This document shows positions 35,572 to 43,833 of a stretch of 64,000 nucleotides of DNA, one piece after another. Under the pieces are notes generated by a model. It saw nothing but the letters and a program-made list of their open reading frames with translations. It did not search any database and was not told the DNA's origin. Source of the stretch: Sodalis praecaptivus (GTDB taxonomy: Bacteria; Pseudomonadota; Gammaproteobacteria; Enterobacterales; Enterobacteriaceae); NCBI RefSeq assembly GCF_000517425.1, contig NZ_CP006569.1, forward strand, positions 1,302,001-1,366,000. Direction: 5' to 3'. How positions within the stretch are numbered: position 1 is the stretch's first letter; each line of letters starts with the position of its first letter. Both the position numbers and the translations under genes were made by a program.

Positions 35572-36930
35572 TCAGGCGCGAAACTGACGCTGCGCCCAAC
35601 GCGCCAGCCCGGCGGTGACGGAGCCGAAATCATCGCCGCCGGCGAGCGGGATCCCCGGCAGGCTGTCCGCCAGCGCCTGACGCAGCAGCGGCGAACGAGC
35701 GCTGCCGCCGGTCAGGTAGACCACATCGGGGCGCGTTGCGCCTCCTTGCGTCAGCACCGCGTCGACCTGCTCCAGGATCCGCTGCAAAGGCTGCTCGATG
35801 GCCTGCGCCAGCAGCGTTGGATTGAGATCAGCGCCCAGCCCTGGTTGAATAAAATTCAATTCCGCTCTCGCCCGCGGCGCGGATGAAAGCGCGATCTTGC
35901 TCTCCTCGGCGCTTTTCACCAGCCGATAGCTTAACCGCTGGCGGTAAACTTTAAGCAGTGCGCCGAAGACCTCGGGCTCGGCCGCATCGCGCAGCAGTTG
36001 GCGCAGCAGCAGACCATTCGCGCTGCTGTAAAACTCGCTCTGGGCCGGAATATCGTTGATGGCCACCGCCTGCCAGAAGGGCAGCGCCGGCAATGCCAGA
36101 CCTTTGTCCATCGCGCCGCCCATCCCCAATAGCGGCATCAGATGTTTGAACGCCAGCATAATATCCAGATCGTTACCGCCGACCCGGCAGCCGCTGTGGC
36201 CAAGCAGGCTATGCTGTCTATCGCGCAGCTCGCGCCATTTCGGCCCCATCAGCAGTAATGAACAGTCGGTGGTGCCGCCGCCGATATCTACCACCAATAC
36301 CCGGGTTTCCGCGCTTAGGCCGGCTTCAAAATCCAACCCCGCCGCGACGGGTTCGTATTGAAAAGCCACCTCGGTAAAGCCCGCCCGCTGCGCTGCGCGC
36401 TGTAATATACCCTGCGCCTGGCGGTTGGCTTCATCTCCGCCGGTGCCCTGGAAATTGATCGGCCGGCCGATCATCGCCTGGGTTATCTCTGCCTGCACTT
36501 GCGCCTCCGCCTGACGCTTGATATGGCACATCATGGCGCACACCAAATCCTCGAACAGGGCGATTTGCGGCGGCTTTAAACCATTGGCGCCAAGAAACGA
36601 TTTTGGCGATTTGACGAAATAGCTGTCCTCCGGATCGGCTATATAGCTGGCCAGCGCCTGTCTACCGAATTGCAGACTAGGGTCACGCAGCAAGATCCCC
36701 TCTTCGCGGTTAAACCGTATCGCCCGCGCCAGCAGCTGCTGGCTCTCGTCGCTGCCGGTGGGGATGTGCCAGACGCGGTGCAGATATTCGCTGACCGCTT
36801 CACGCGTGGGCGCGCTGAGCATCGACGCCATATAGGGTGAGTCGCCATCCAGCGGTAACAGCCGCGGCGTTTCCTCCGTCATGACCGCGACCGAACAGTT
36901 GGCGGTGCCGTAGTCAAAGCCAATAAACAT
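35572..36930 (-). CDS. yegD: Hsp70-like chaperone YegD
   Basis: A 452-residue actin/Hsp70-fold ATPase without the substrate-binding domain of DnaK (E. coli YegD is about 450). N-terminal phosphate-1 motif MFIGFDYGTANCSVAVM, phosphate-2 motif VVDIGGGTTDCSLLLMG, and adenosine motif VYLTGGSARSPLLRQ. The ATG at 36930 with GGGAGG upstream is chosen over a longer frame. In enterobacteria it lies just upstream of the mdt operon; here the urease region separates them. Confidence 0.94.
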   Translation of the reverse strand: MFIGFDYGTANCSVAVMTEETPRLLPLDGDSPYMASMLSAPTREAVSEYLHRVWHIPTGSDESQQLLARAIRFNREEGILLRDPSLQFGRQALASYIADPEDSYFVKSPKSFLGANGLKPPQIALFEDLVCAMMCHIKRQAEAQVQAEITQAMIGRPINFQGTGGDEANRQAQGILQRAAQRAGFTEVAFQYEPVAAGLDFEAGLSAETRVLVVDIGGGTTDCSLLLMGPKWRELRDRQHSLLGHSGCRVGGNDLDIMLAFKHLMPLLGMGGAMDKGLALPALPFWQAVAINDIPAQSEFYSSANGLLLRQLLRDAAEPEVFGALLKVYRQRLSYRLVKSAEESKIALSSAPRARAELNFIQPGLGADLNPTLLAQAIEQPLQRILEQVDAVLTQGGATRPDVVYLTGGSARSPLLRQALADSLPGIPLAGGDDFGSVTAGLARWAQRQFRA

Positions 36931-37102
36931 TACTGCCTCCCATGCCGTTGAGGCGGGAGACTTTAGCGCAAAGCGGCCGGGGTCACAATCCCGCATGGGG
37001 TTAGCGCTTCCAATTGCATAGCCGCGTCGACAACATAAAATCTCCCGTCGGGCGCGGCGAGACGGGAGCGACGCGTCTGCCTGAGGGGCACGTCTCAGGG
37101 CC

Positions 37103-37849
37103 CTAAACGCCGCCGGCTAAATCGATAAAACTTCCGGTGACGTAAGAGGCCCGCGCCGACAGTAGCCAGGCGATGGCTTCGGCGACTTCGCGCGGCTGCC
37201 CGCCGCGGCGCATCGGCAGCGTCGATTGCACCCGCGCGATCCTGCCTGGCTCACCGCCGGCGGCATGCATGTCGGTGTCGATAAAACCCGGGCGGACGCC
37301 GTTCACGCGGATCCCCTGCGGCGCCACCTCTTTGGCCAGCCCCAGGGTCAGCGTATCCACTGCGCCCTTGGAGGCGGCATAATCGATGTATTCATGGGGG
37401 GCGCCGAGACGCGCGGCGGCCGAGGAGACATTAACGATAGCGCCGCCGCTGCCGCCGTGACGCCGCGCCATCCGTCTGACCGCCTCACGGGCGCAGAGCA
37501 GCGTGCCGGTAACGTTTGTCGCGAGGATAGCGTTGACCCGAGCGGCGTCCAGATGTTCGATACTCGACTGCGGCAGCAGCATGCCGGCGTTGTTCACCAG
37601 ACCGCTGAGCGGCGGCAGCCGCCTGTCCAGCTCGGTGAACAGCGCCCGCACGCTTGACTCATCGGCAACATCCGCCTGGAGCGCCAGCGCTTTGCCGCCC
37701 TGTTGACGTATTTCCTCTACCACGTTTTCGGCCAATTCCCGGCGTGACAAATAGCTTAGGCAGACCCAGTGTCCTTCGGCGGCCAGCTGTAGGGCGGTAG
37801 CGCGGCCGATACCGCGCGATCCGCCGGTAATCAGCGTCACTTTTTCCAT
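37103..37849 (-). CDS. ygfF: Short-chain dehydrogenase YgfF-like
   Basis: A 248-residue SDR enzyme very close to E. coli YgfF: LITGGSRGIGRATALQLA, LSGLVNNAGMLLPQ, AIVNVSSAAARLG, catalytic YAASKGAVDTLT, and the C-terminus ASYVTGSFIDLAGG. Predicted glucose/sugar-dehydrogenase-like oxidoreductase of unknown substrate. Its genomic place beside yegD and mgtE differs from E. coli. Confidence 0.88.
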   Translation of the reverse strand: MEKVTLITGGSRGIGRATALQLAAEGHWVCLSYLSRRELAENVVEEIRQQGGKALALQADVADESSVRALFTELDRRLPPLSGLVNNAGMLLPQSSIEHLDAARVNAILATNVTGTLLCAREAVRRMARRHGGSGGAIVNVSSAAARLGAPHEYIDYAASKGAVDTLTLGLAKEVAPQGIRVNGVRPGFIDTDMHAAGGEPGRIARVQSTLPMRRGGQPREVAEAIAWLLSARASYVTGSFIDLAGGV

Positions 37850-37921
37850 AATATGTTCCTTAGAGAAGACCTTAAAACCGCCACGGCCGGCGAAGAGGGC
37901 TTCGACGATAGACAGGCCGCG

Positions 37922-39358
37922 TTAATGAATAAGAAACAGCGTCGCCAGGCCGAGAAAAATAAAAAAACCGCCGGTATCGGTAATGGCGGTAATCATCACG
38001 CTCGAGCCTACCGCCGGATCGTGGCCGATGCGGATCATCAACAGCGGTATCAACACGCCCATCAGCGCCGCCAGCAGCAGATTAAGCAGCATTGCCAGCA
38101 TCATCACGCCGCCGAGACCGGCCTCACCGTATAACAGCCAGGTGACGATCCCCATAATACCGCCCCACACCAGACCGTTGATGATCGCCACGCCCAGTTC
38201 GCGCAGAATGAGAAAGCCGGCGTTGCCTTTTTCCAACTGATGCAGCGCCGCGGCGCGCACGATCATGGTAATGGTCTGATTACCGGTGTTGCCGCCGATG
38301 CCGGCGACGATGGGCATTAGCGCCGCCAGCGAGACCAACTGGGCAATGGTGCCGTCGAACAGGCCAATGACGCGTGAGGCGATGAACGCAGTGCACAGGT
38401 TCACCGCCAACCAGGTCCAGCGGGTGCGCACCGCTTTGCGTACCGGCGCGAAAATATCTTCCTCCGGGCTGATCCCCCCCAGCCGGCGAAGGTTGCTGTC
38501 GCTCTCTTCAAAGTAGAGATCAACCATCTGTTCAATACTCAACCGGCCCATCAGCTTGCCTTTACTGTCGATAACCGGCGCGGTGATCATATCGTAACGT
38601 TCAAAGGCGCTGGCGGCCTCCTCGGCGCGATCATCGGGGTGAAAGGTGGTGGGGTGCGCGTCCATCACCTCGCTCACCCGCCGGTTGAGCGGATTAAGCA
38701 GTAGCGCGGATAGGGTCAGTTCACCGACCAGGGTGTTGTGCCGGTCGACGACGAACAGTTTATCGCTGTTTTCCGGTAGCTTTTTGCGCCAGCGCAGCCA
38801 GCGCTGTACCGTGGTCAGCGTGACATCGGAACGAACCGTCGCCAGTTCAAAATCCATATGATGACCGACACTGTCCCGGTCGAAATGCATCATTTCGCGC
38901 ACCTGGGCGCGGCGGTGCGGTTCGAGGGCGGTCAGCACGCGGCCGACCAGATCCCGCGGCAGGTAGCGGGCCAGATAGGCTTGCTCGTCCACGTCCAGCG
39001 GGCTGATGGCCTGCAGAATATCGCGGTTGGACATCTCGGCGATAAGGCTTTCCCAGACGTTCTCCGAGGCTTCCACCAGCGTTTTGCCGCGCTTATTGTT
39101 GTCCACCAGCCGCCAAAGCGCCAGACGCTCGTCGTGGGGTAGGCTTTCCAGCAGATCCGCCAGATCCGCGGCGTGCAATTGGCGCACGATCGCTACCAGC
39201 TCAGCGGTTTGATCCAACAGATGGCGGTTATCGCCGACCGGCTCCCGCGTGGGACGGTTGAGGATACTGTCGATAAGCGGACGGTTTGCCAGTAAAACGC
39301 TTAAGGTCTGGCGCCGTAGTTCGGCGAGTTGCGGGGCCTGATGTTTTACGGCTGGCAT
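37922..39358 (-). CDS. mgtE: Magnesium transporter MgtE
   Basis: A 478-residue Mg2+ channel/transporter with the full architecture: N-terminal cytosolic MgtE_N domain (residues about 40-140), two CBS domains (about 140-270, including HHMDFELATVRSDVTLTTVQ), a connecting helix, and five C-terminal membrane segments with the pore motif PIVAGIGGNTGNQTITMIVR. CBS domains close the pore at high cytosolic Mg2+. No Mg2+ riboswitch was recognised upstream. The gene is common in Yersinia/Serratia-type genomes and absent from E. coli. Confidence 0.93.
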   Translation of the reverse strand: MPAVKHQAPQLAELRRQTLSVLLANRPLIDSILNRPTREPVGDNRHLLDQTAELVAIVRQLHAADLADLLESLPHDERLALWRLVDNNKRGKTLVEASENVWESLIAEMSNRDILQAISPLDVDEQAYLARYLPRDLVGRVLTALEPHRRAQVREMMHFDRDSVGHHMDFELATVRSDVTLTTVQRWLRWRKKLPENSDKLFVVDRHNTLVGELTLSALLLNPLNRRVSEVMDAHPTTFHPDDRAEEAASAFERYDMITAPVIDSKGKLMGRLSIEQMVDLYFEESDSNLRRLGGISPEEDIFAPVRKAVRTRWTWLAVNLCTAFIASRVIGLFDGTIAQLVSLAALMPIVAGIGGNTGNQTITMIVRAAALHQLEKGNAGFLILRELGVAIINGLVWGGIMGIVTWLLYGEAGLGGVMMLAMLLNLLLAALMGVLIPLLMIRIGHDPAVGSSVMITAITDTGGFFIFLGLATLFLIH

Positions 39359-39484
39359 GATTTACCTGTTCCCTCCCGGCTGCTCGGACGATAAAGAGTG
39401 ACGCTTACTCAGTAAAGATAGCGTAAGTCTGTCAAAAGAAAGTAGATTTGTCGCAATTTGCCCGCAATGGGGCGGTGAGGATGT

Positions 39485-39679
39485 TCAGGGACGCTCAGGC
39501 GGCGGCGTCGGCTTAACGGTTTGTTCCGCCGGCGTAACGCGTTTATTTTGATGATGATGCCAGGCGCCCACCGTGGCATAGAGCAGGCGGCCTACGAGAA
39601 TGATAAAACTGATAAGCAATATCCAGCGGGTCATGCGCCCGGTGGTGGGTCGTCTTCGCATGCGAAATGCCGCTTTCAC
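39485..39679 (-). CDS. yfgG: Small membrane protein YfgG
   Basis: A 64-residue single-pass inner-membrane protein. After a basic N-terminus, SRM-like GRMTRWILLISFIILVGRLL forms the membrane helix, followed by YATVGAWHHHQNKR, matching E. coli YfgG (FGRFIYSSVGAWQHHQ-type). In E. coli yfgG lies near ppx and is linked to nickel/cobalt stress; here it is also just downstream of ppx. Confidence 0.85.
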   Translation of the reverse strand: MKAAFRMRRRPTTGRMTRWILLISFIILVGRLLYATVGAWHHHQNKRVTPAEQTVKPTPPPERP

Positions 39680-40029
39680 AGGGTTGGCCTCTTACGGGCG
39701 GAGGCAGAAACGGGTTTAAGGGCCGATTGTAGAGCATAAGCCGGCGCCGTTTCAAGGACGCCGCACCGTGGCGACGCACGCGCGACGGGCTCGGAGGCGC
39801 TACGGTCGGCCGCTGCCAGGACGCAACGGCGGACCGACGCAGCCAAAGAGGCCTCGGGCAGCTTGCATTCCAGAGCGTCTGCGGGCGCGCCCAGGGCGGC
39901 CTTGGCCAGCATGAGAACGGTATCGCTGGCCGGCGCGCGGAGCGGATCCTTGGCCCGCAAGGGCGCGGCAACGCCTGCGGGCGCCAAAGCGCTACCGCCA
40001 GCCCGCTGCCCGCTAAGCGCCCGGCTCAC
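39676..40029 (-). CDS. Doubtful 117-codon frame following ppx
   Basis: A frame starting with GTG in a GTGA overlap with the ppx stop and ending 4 bp inside the yfgG start. The overlap is what coupled genes look like, but the product is Ala/Arg/Pro-rich without recognised domain, and GC-rich DNA gives such frames by chance. If it is not coding, 39680-40025 is simply a 346-bp gap. Confidence 0.2.
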   Translation of the reverse strand: MSRALSGQRAGGSALAPAGVAAPLRAKDPLRAPASDTVLMLAKAALGAPADALECKLPEASLAASVRRCVLAAADRSASEPVARASPRCGVLETAPAYALQSALKPVSASARKRPTL

Positions 40030-41576
40030 GACGGCGTTACCGATTCGGCGACGGCGTCGGCTTCCTCAACTCGCAAACACCAGCCGGGGGTATCCGCCCA
40101 ATACGCCTGCTCACGCTCCAGATCCAACTGCACCAAATTGTTTTGAGCGAAGAAGCCGGCGGGAAACGTCAGCGTCCAGTGATTAGCCTGGGTAGTAAGC
40201 TGCACCGTCACCGGTGAGGTGGCCTGGCGCTGGTTATTAAGCAGCACGCCGAGGCGCAGCAGCTGCAGGCAAGGCAAAAAATGCTTTTTCCTGAAGAGAT
40301 TGAATCGGGGAAGATCGTCTATCTTGATCGCTTTGCGATGATAGCGCACCAGCGTTGCCAGCAGCAGTTGCTGCTCTTGATTAAAGCCGGGCATGTTGCT
40401 CTGCTGCAAAATATAGGCCGAATGGCGCTGCATACCGCTGTGGTTGATACCCAGACCCACCTCGTGCAGTTGTGCGGCCCATTTCAGCAGCGCCGCAAGC
40501 TGCACCTGTTCAAGGGCGGCGTTTTGCACCCGCCATTGCTGATAAAGCGCGTCGGTGGTTTCCCACACCCGCCGGGCCTGATCGCTGTCGATATTATAAT
40601 GTTCCGCCAGACTTTTCGCGGTGCGCATGCGAATATCCTGATGACGAAACCGGCCTTCCATTTCATACAGTACGCCTTCGCGCAGGGCGCAGTCAGACAG
40701 TTTGAGTTCCTTAATCGCCAGGGCATCCATGACGCCGCACAGAATGGCCAGTCCCGGCACAAAAACCGCTTTACGTTCATCGGATAACCCCGGCAGGCTG
40801 AGCGCGGAGAAATGCGTGAACTGCAGCACCTGCTCACACAGCGTTTCCAGCCGCTCGGGGGTGATCAGGCCGTCTTTGGCGCCCATCTCGGTTAACACTT
40901 CACAGGCCGCCTTAAAGGTGCCGGAAGCGCCGAGCGCCACCTGCCAACCCATAATGCGGTATTGCCAGGCCAGCGTCTCGAGTTTTTGCGCCGCCGCCAG
41001 CCGCGCGCGGCGGAAATTGGCCGGGTTTATCTCACCGCCGGGGAAAAACAAGCGGCCAAAGCTGATGCAGCCCATGCGGCGGCTTTCCACCAGCAGCGGC
41101 TCGAAATTTTCGCCGATGACCAATTCGGTGGAGCCGCCGCCGATATCAATTACCAGCTTACGGCCCTTTTCCGCCTGAGTGTGCTCGACACCCATAAAAA
41201 TCAGCCGCGCCTCTTCATGGCCGGAAATGATCTCAATGGGGTAGGGGATCGCCTCCGCCGCCCGATCAAGAAAGGCCTGCGCATTGACCGCCTCACGCAA
41301 AGCATGGGTGCCGACGATCATCACCCGCAGCGGCGAAAAGCCTTGCAGGCGTTCGGCGAACAGGGCCAGGCAGGCCAGGCCACGTTCCATCGCCTCGTCG
41401 CTCAGGCGGTGATCGTCGTCCAGGCCGTCGGCCAGATGCACGCGCTGTTTCAGGCGGCTAAGCACCTGCATGGCGCCGTTGACCACGCGCGCCACCACCA
41501 TATGAAAACTGTTGGAGCCAAGATCGATGGCGGCGAATTCTTCCGGCCTTTGTGTGGTCGTCGTTGTTAAGGGCAT
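40026..41576 (-). CDS. ppx: Exopolyphosphatase
   Basis: Ppx removes terminal phosphates from inorganic polyphosphate and also hydrolyses pppGpp. The 516-residue chain has the actin-fold motifs [20 protein letters not shown] at the N-terminus, [17 protein letters not shown], and the HD-like C-terminal part with [20 protein letters not shown]. It follows ppk by three bases, forming the conserved ppk-ppx operon. Confidence 0.96.
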   Translation of the reverse strand: MPLTTTTTQRPEEFAAIDLGSNSFHMVVARVVNGAMQVLSRLKQRVHLADGLDDDHRLSDEAMERGLACLALFAERLQGFSPLRVMIVGTHALREAVNAQAFLDRAAEAIPYPIEIISGHEEARLIFMGVEHTQAEKGRKLVIDIGGGSTELVIGENFEPLLVESRRMGCISFGRLFFPGGEINPANFRRARLAAAQKLETLAWQYRIMGWQVALGASGTFKAACEVLTEMGAKDGLITPERLETLCEQVLQFTHFSALSLPGLSDERKAVFVPGLAILCGVMDALAIKELKLSDCALREGVLYEMEGRFRHQDIRMRTAKSLAEHYNIDSDQARRVWETTDALYQQWRVQNAALEQVQLAALLKWAAQLHEVGLGINHSGMQRHSAYILQQSNMPGFNQEQQLLLATLVRYHRKAIKIDDLPRFNLFRKKHFLPCLQLLRLGVLLNNQRQATSPVTVQLTTQANHWTLTFPAGFFAQNNLVQLDLEREQAYWADTPGWCLRVEEADAVAESVTPS

Positions 41577-41579
41577 AAA

Positions 41580-43655
41580 TTAGTCCTGCTCTCCGGCGTT
41601 TTCCAATTGTTTGATATAGTCATAAATGGCGATTTGCGCGCGCACTTTGCGGCGGTTGCCGCGAGGAACATAATAGTTGTTCAGATCGGCATCGATATAT
41701 CGGGCTTTAACGGTATCGCTGAACAAAAGCGCCAGGATATCCAGCACCTGCTGTTTCAATCGCGGATCCAGCAGCGCCACGCCCACTTCAATGCGGTAAT
41801 CAATATTGCGGGTCATCCAGTCGGCGGAAGAGAGAAATACCTTTTTATCACCGCCGTTCTCGAACACATAGACCCGATCGTGCTCCAGGAAACGGTCCAC
41901 GATACTGGTCACCTGAATATTATTGCTGATACCCGGCAAATCCGGGATAAGCGAACACATCCCCCGCACCAGGATGCGGATGTTCACCCCCACGCCGGAA
42001 GCGGCATAAAGACGATCGATCAACCCCTGATCGACCAGATTGTTGACCTTGAGGGTAATTTCCGCCGCTTCGCCCGCCTGCGCATTCGCGATCTCTTGAT
42101 CGATCATTTGATACAGCATATGGCGCGAATTTTGCGGCGACACCATCAAATAGTCGAATTTAACCGGGCGATAAGGGTTCTCGATGAAATTGAACACGCG
42201 CCGCACTTCGTTAGTGATGCGCGCATCAGACGTCAGCAAGGAGTAATCGGTATATAAGCGCGCGGTTTTTTCGTTGAAATTGCCGGTGCCGATATGGGCG
42301 TAGCGCACAATATCGTCGCCCTCGCGGCGGGAGATAAGAAACAGCTTGGCATGTATTTTTAGCCCCGGCGCCGAGAAAATAACGTGCACCCCGGCTTCGG
42401 TAAGCCGCTTGGCCCAATGGATATTCGCCTCTTCGTCGAAACGGGCCTGTAGCTCTACCACCACGGTCACTTTTTTACCGTTATGGGCGGCATGGATCAT
42501 TGCGTCGATAATATGCGAGTCCTTGGCGACCCGGTAAATATTGATTTTCACCGACAGCACATTGGGATCGAACGACGCTTGACGCAGCAGCTCCAGCACA
42601 TGGCTGAATGTGTGGTAGGGGAAATAGAGCAGGATATCATGGTGGCGAATGGCGTCGAACGCGTTGCGGAATTTATCGAACCAAACATGGCGCAAGCGCG
42701 GCAGCGGCCGGTTGACCAAATTGGCTTTGCCGACGTTGGGGAAGCTGATGAAATCCTTGAAATTGTGATAACGGCCGCCGGGGATGACCGAGTCATAGGA
42801 TGAGATGCCTAGTTTGGACTTAAGCAGCTCCACCATGGCGCTGGGCATATCCCGCTGATAAACAAAACGGACCGGCTCCGCGGTCAGCCGCTGCTTCAGG
42901 CTGGAGGACATCAGTTCCAGCAGGCTCGATTCCATTTCGGTAACCAAATCGTATTCGGCATCGCGCGTCATTTTCATCGAATAGGTATTAAGCATGTCGT
43001 AATCGAAGAAGCCGGTGAAAATATCATCCAGGCAATAGCGCAGAATATTGTCCAACAGGATCATCGGCCGACGCCGACGGGGAGATTCGGCCGGCAAATT
43101 GATAAAGCGCGGCACCTTATCGGAGGGGATTTCAAGCAGGGCGTAACGCAGCGTTTGCCCTTGAATAATCTCTACCGCCAAATAGGTATAATCATCTTTC
43201 AGAAACTGCACCAAATTGGTATCGCGCTGGATAAGAATCGGCGTTATATGCTGGCGCAGCTGTTGTTTGAAGTATTGCCGCAACCAGTCTTGCTGGCGAG
43301 GGGAGAGTTGGCGTTCGTTGATGAGGAAGATCTGATTACGCGCCATCTCCAGCAGCAAGTCGTTGTAAAGGTTATCAAATTCCTGCTCGGCGTTAAGCAC
43401 TTTCGCCTGGATGCGGTTGAGCAAATGGCGTGAGGCGCCTCGGGTGCCCTGTTCTTCACTTATCAGAATACGCCGTTTCAGCTCCGCGAAACGGACTTTG
43501 TAAAACTCATCCAGATTATTGGAATAAATGCCCAGAAATCGCATGCGTTCTATCAACGGATTGCTTTTATCGGCGGCTTCCTGCAACACCCGTTCGTTGA
43601 AAGACAACCAGCTTAATTCTTTCTCTATATAGAGCTTTTTCTGACCCATTTCCAC
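41580..43655 (-). CDS. ppk: Polyphosphate kinase
   Basis: Membrane-associated enzyme that makes polyphosphate from ATP. 691 residues, four-domain Ppk1: [20 protein letters not shown] (N domain), the ATP-site [15 protein letters not shown], and the catalytic phospho-His in [20 protein letters not shown]. Divergent from the phosphate transporter genes, with about 180 bp between starts, so phosphate-regulated expression of both is plausible, although no clear Pho box was found. Confidence 0.97.
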   Translation of the reverse strand: MEMGQKKLYIEKELSWLSFNERVLQEAADKSNPLIERMRFLGIYSNNLDEFYKVRFAELKRRILISEEQGTRGASRHLLNRIQAKVLNAEQEFDNLYNDLLLEMARNQIFLINERQLSPRQQDWLRQYFKQQLRQHITPILIQRDTNLVQFLKDDYTYLAVEIIQGQTLRYALLEIPSDKVPRFINLPAESPRRRRPMILLDNILRYCLDDIFTGFFDYDMLNTYSMKMTRDAEYDLVTEMESSLLELMSSSLKQRLTAEPVRFVYQRDMPSAMVELLKSKLGISSYDSVIPGGRYHNFKDFISFPNVGKANLVNRPLPRLRHVWFDKFRNAFDAIRHHDILLYFPYHTFSHVLELLRQASFDPNVLSVKINIYRVAKDSHIIDAMIHAAHNGKKVTVVVELQARFDEEANIHWAKRLTEAGVHVIFSAPGLKIHAKLFLISRREGDDIVRYAHIGTGNFNEKTARLYTDYSLLTSDARITNEVRRVFNFIENPYRPVKFDYLMVSPQNSRHMLYQMIDQEIANAQAGEAAEITLKVNNLVDQGLIDRLYAASGVGVNIRILVRGMCSLIPDLPGISNNIQVTSIVDRFLEHDRVYVFENGGDKKVFLSSADWMTRNIDYRIEVGVALLDPRLKQQVLDILALLFSDTVKARYIDADLNNYYVPRGNRRKVRAQIAIYDYIKQLENAGEQD

Positions 43656-43833
43656 TCCATTGATCTGTTCAGGAAGGGAAAATCCTGCGTTAAGCTATTA
43701 TCGTCTCCCGAGCGACAAAGTCCAACATAACCCACAAACCCCCGCTGAAGATTGTTATCTTATTTTCTTACAGGCAACATAGGCTTTTCCCATTGTTTGG
43801 ACCGCCCTTCTGGTCGCTGGCTAACCGAGGTCT

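Noticed and set aside
43752-43770. Pho box upstream of pstC (TTGTTATCTTATTTTCTTA)
   Set aside because: Only about half of the CTGTCAT half-site positions match, especially in the second half-site; too weak to report as a site.
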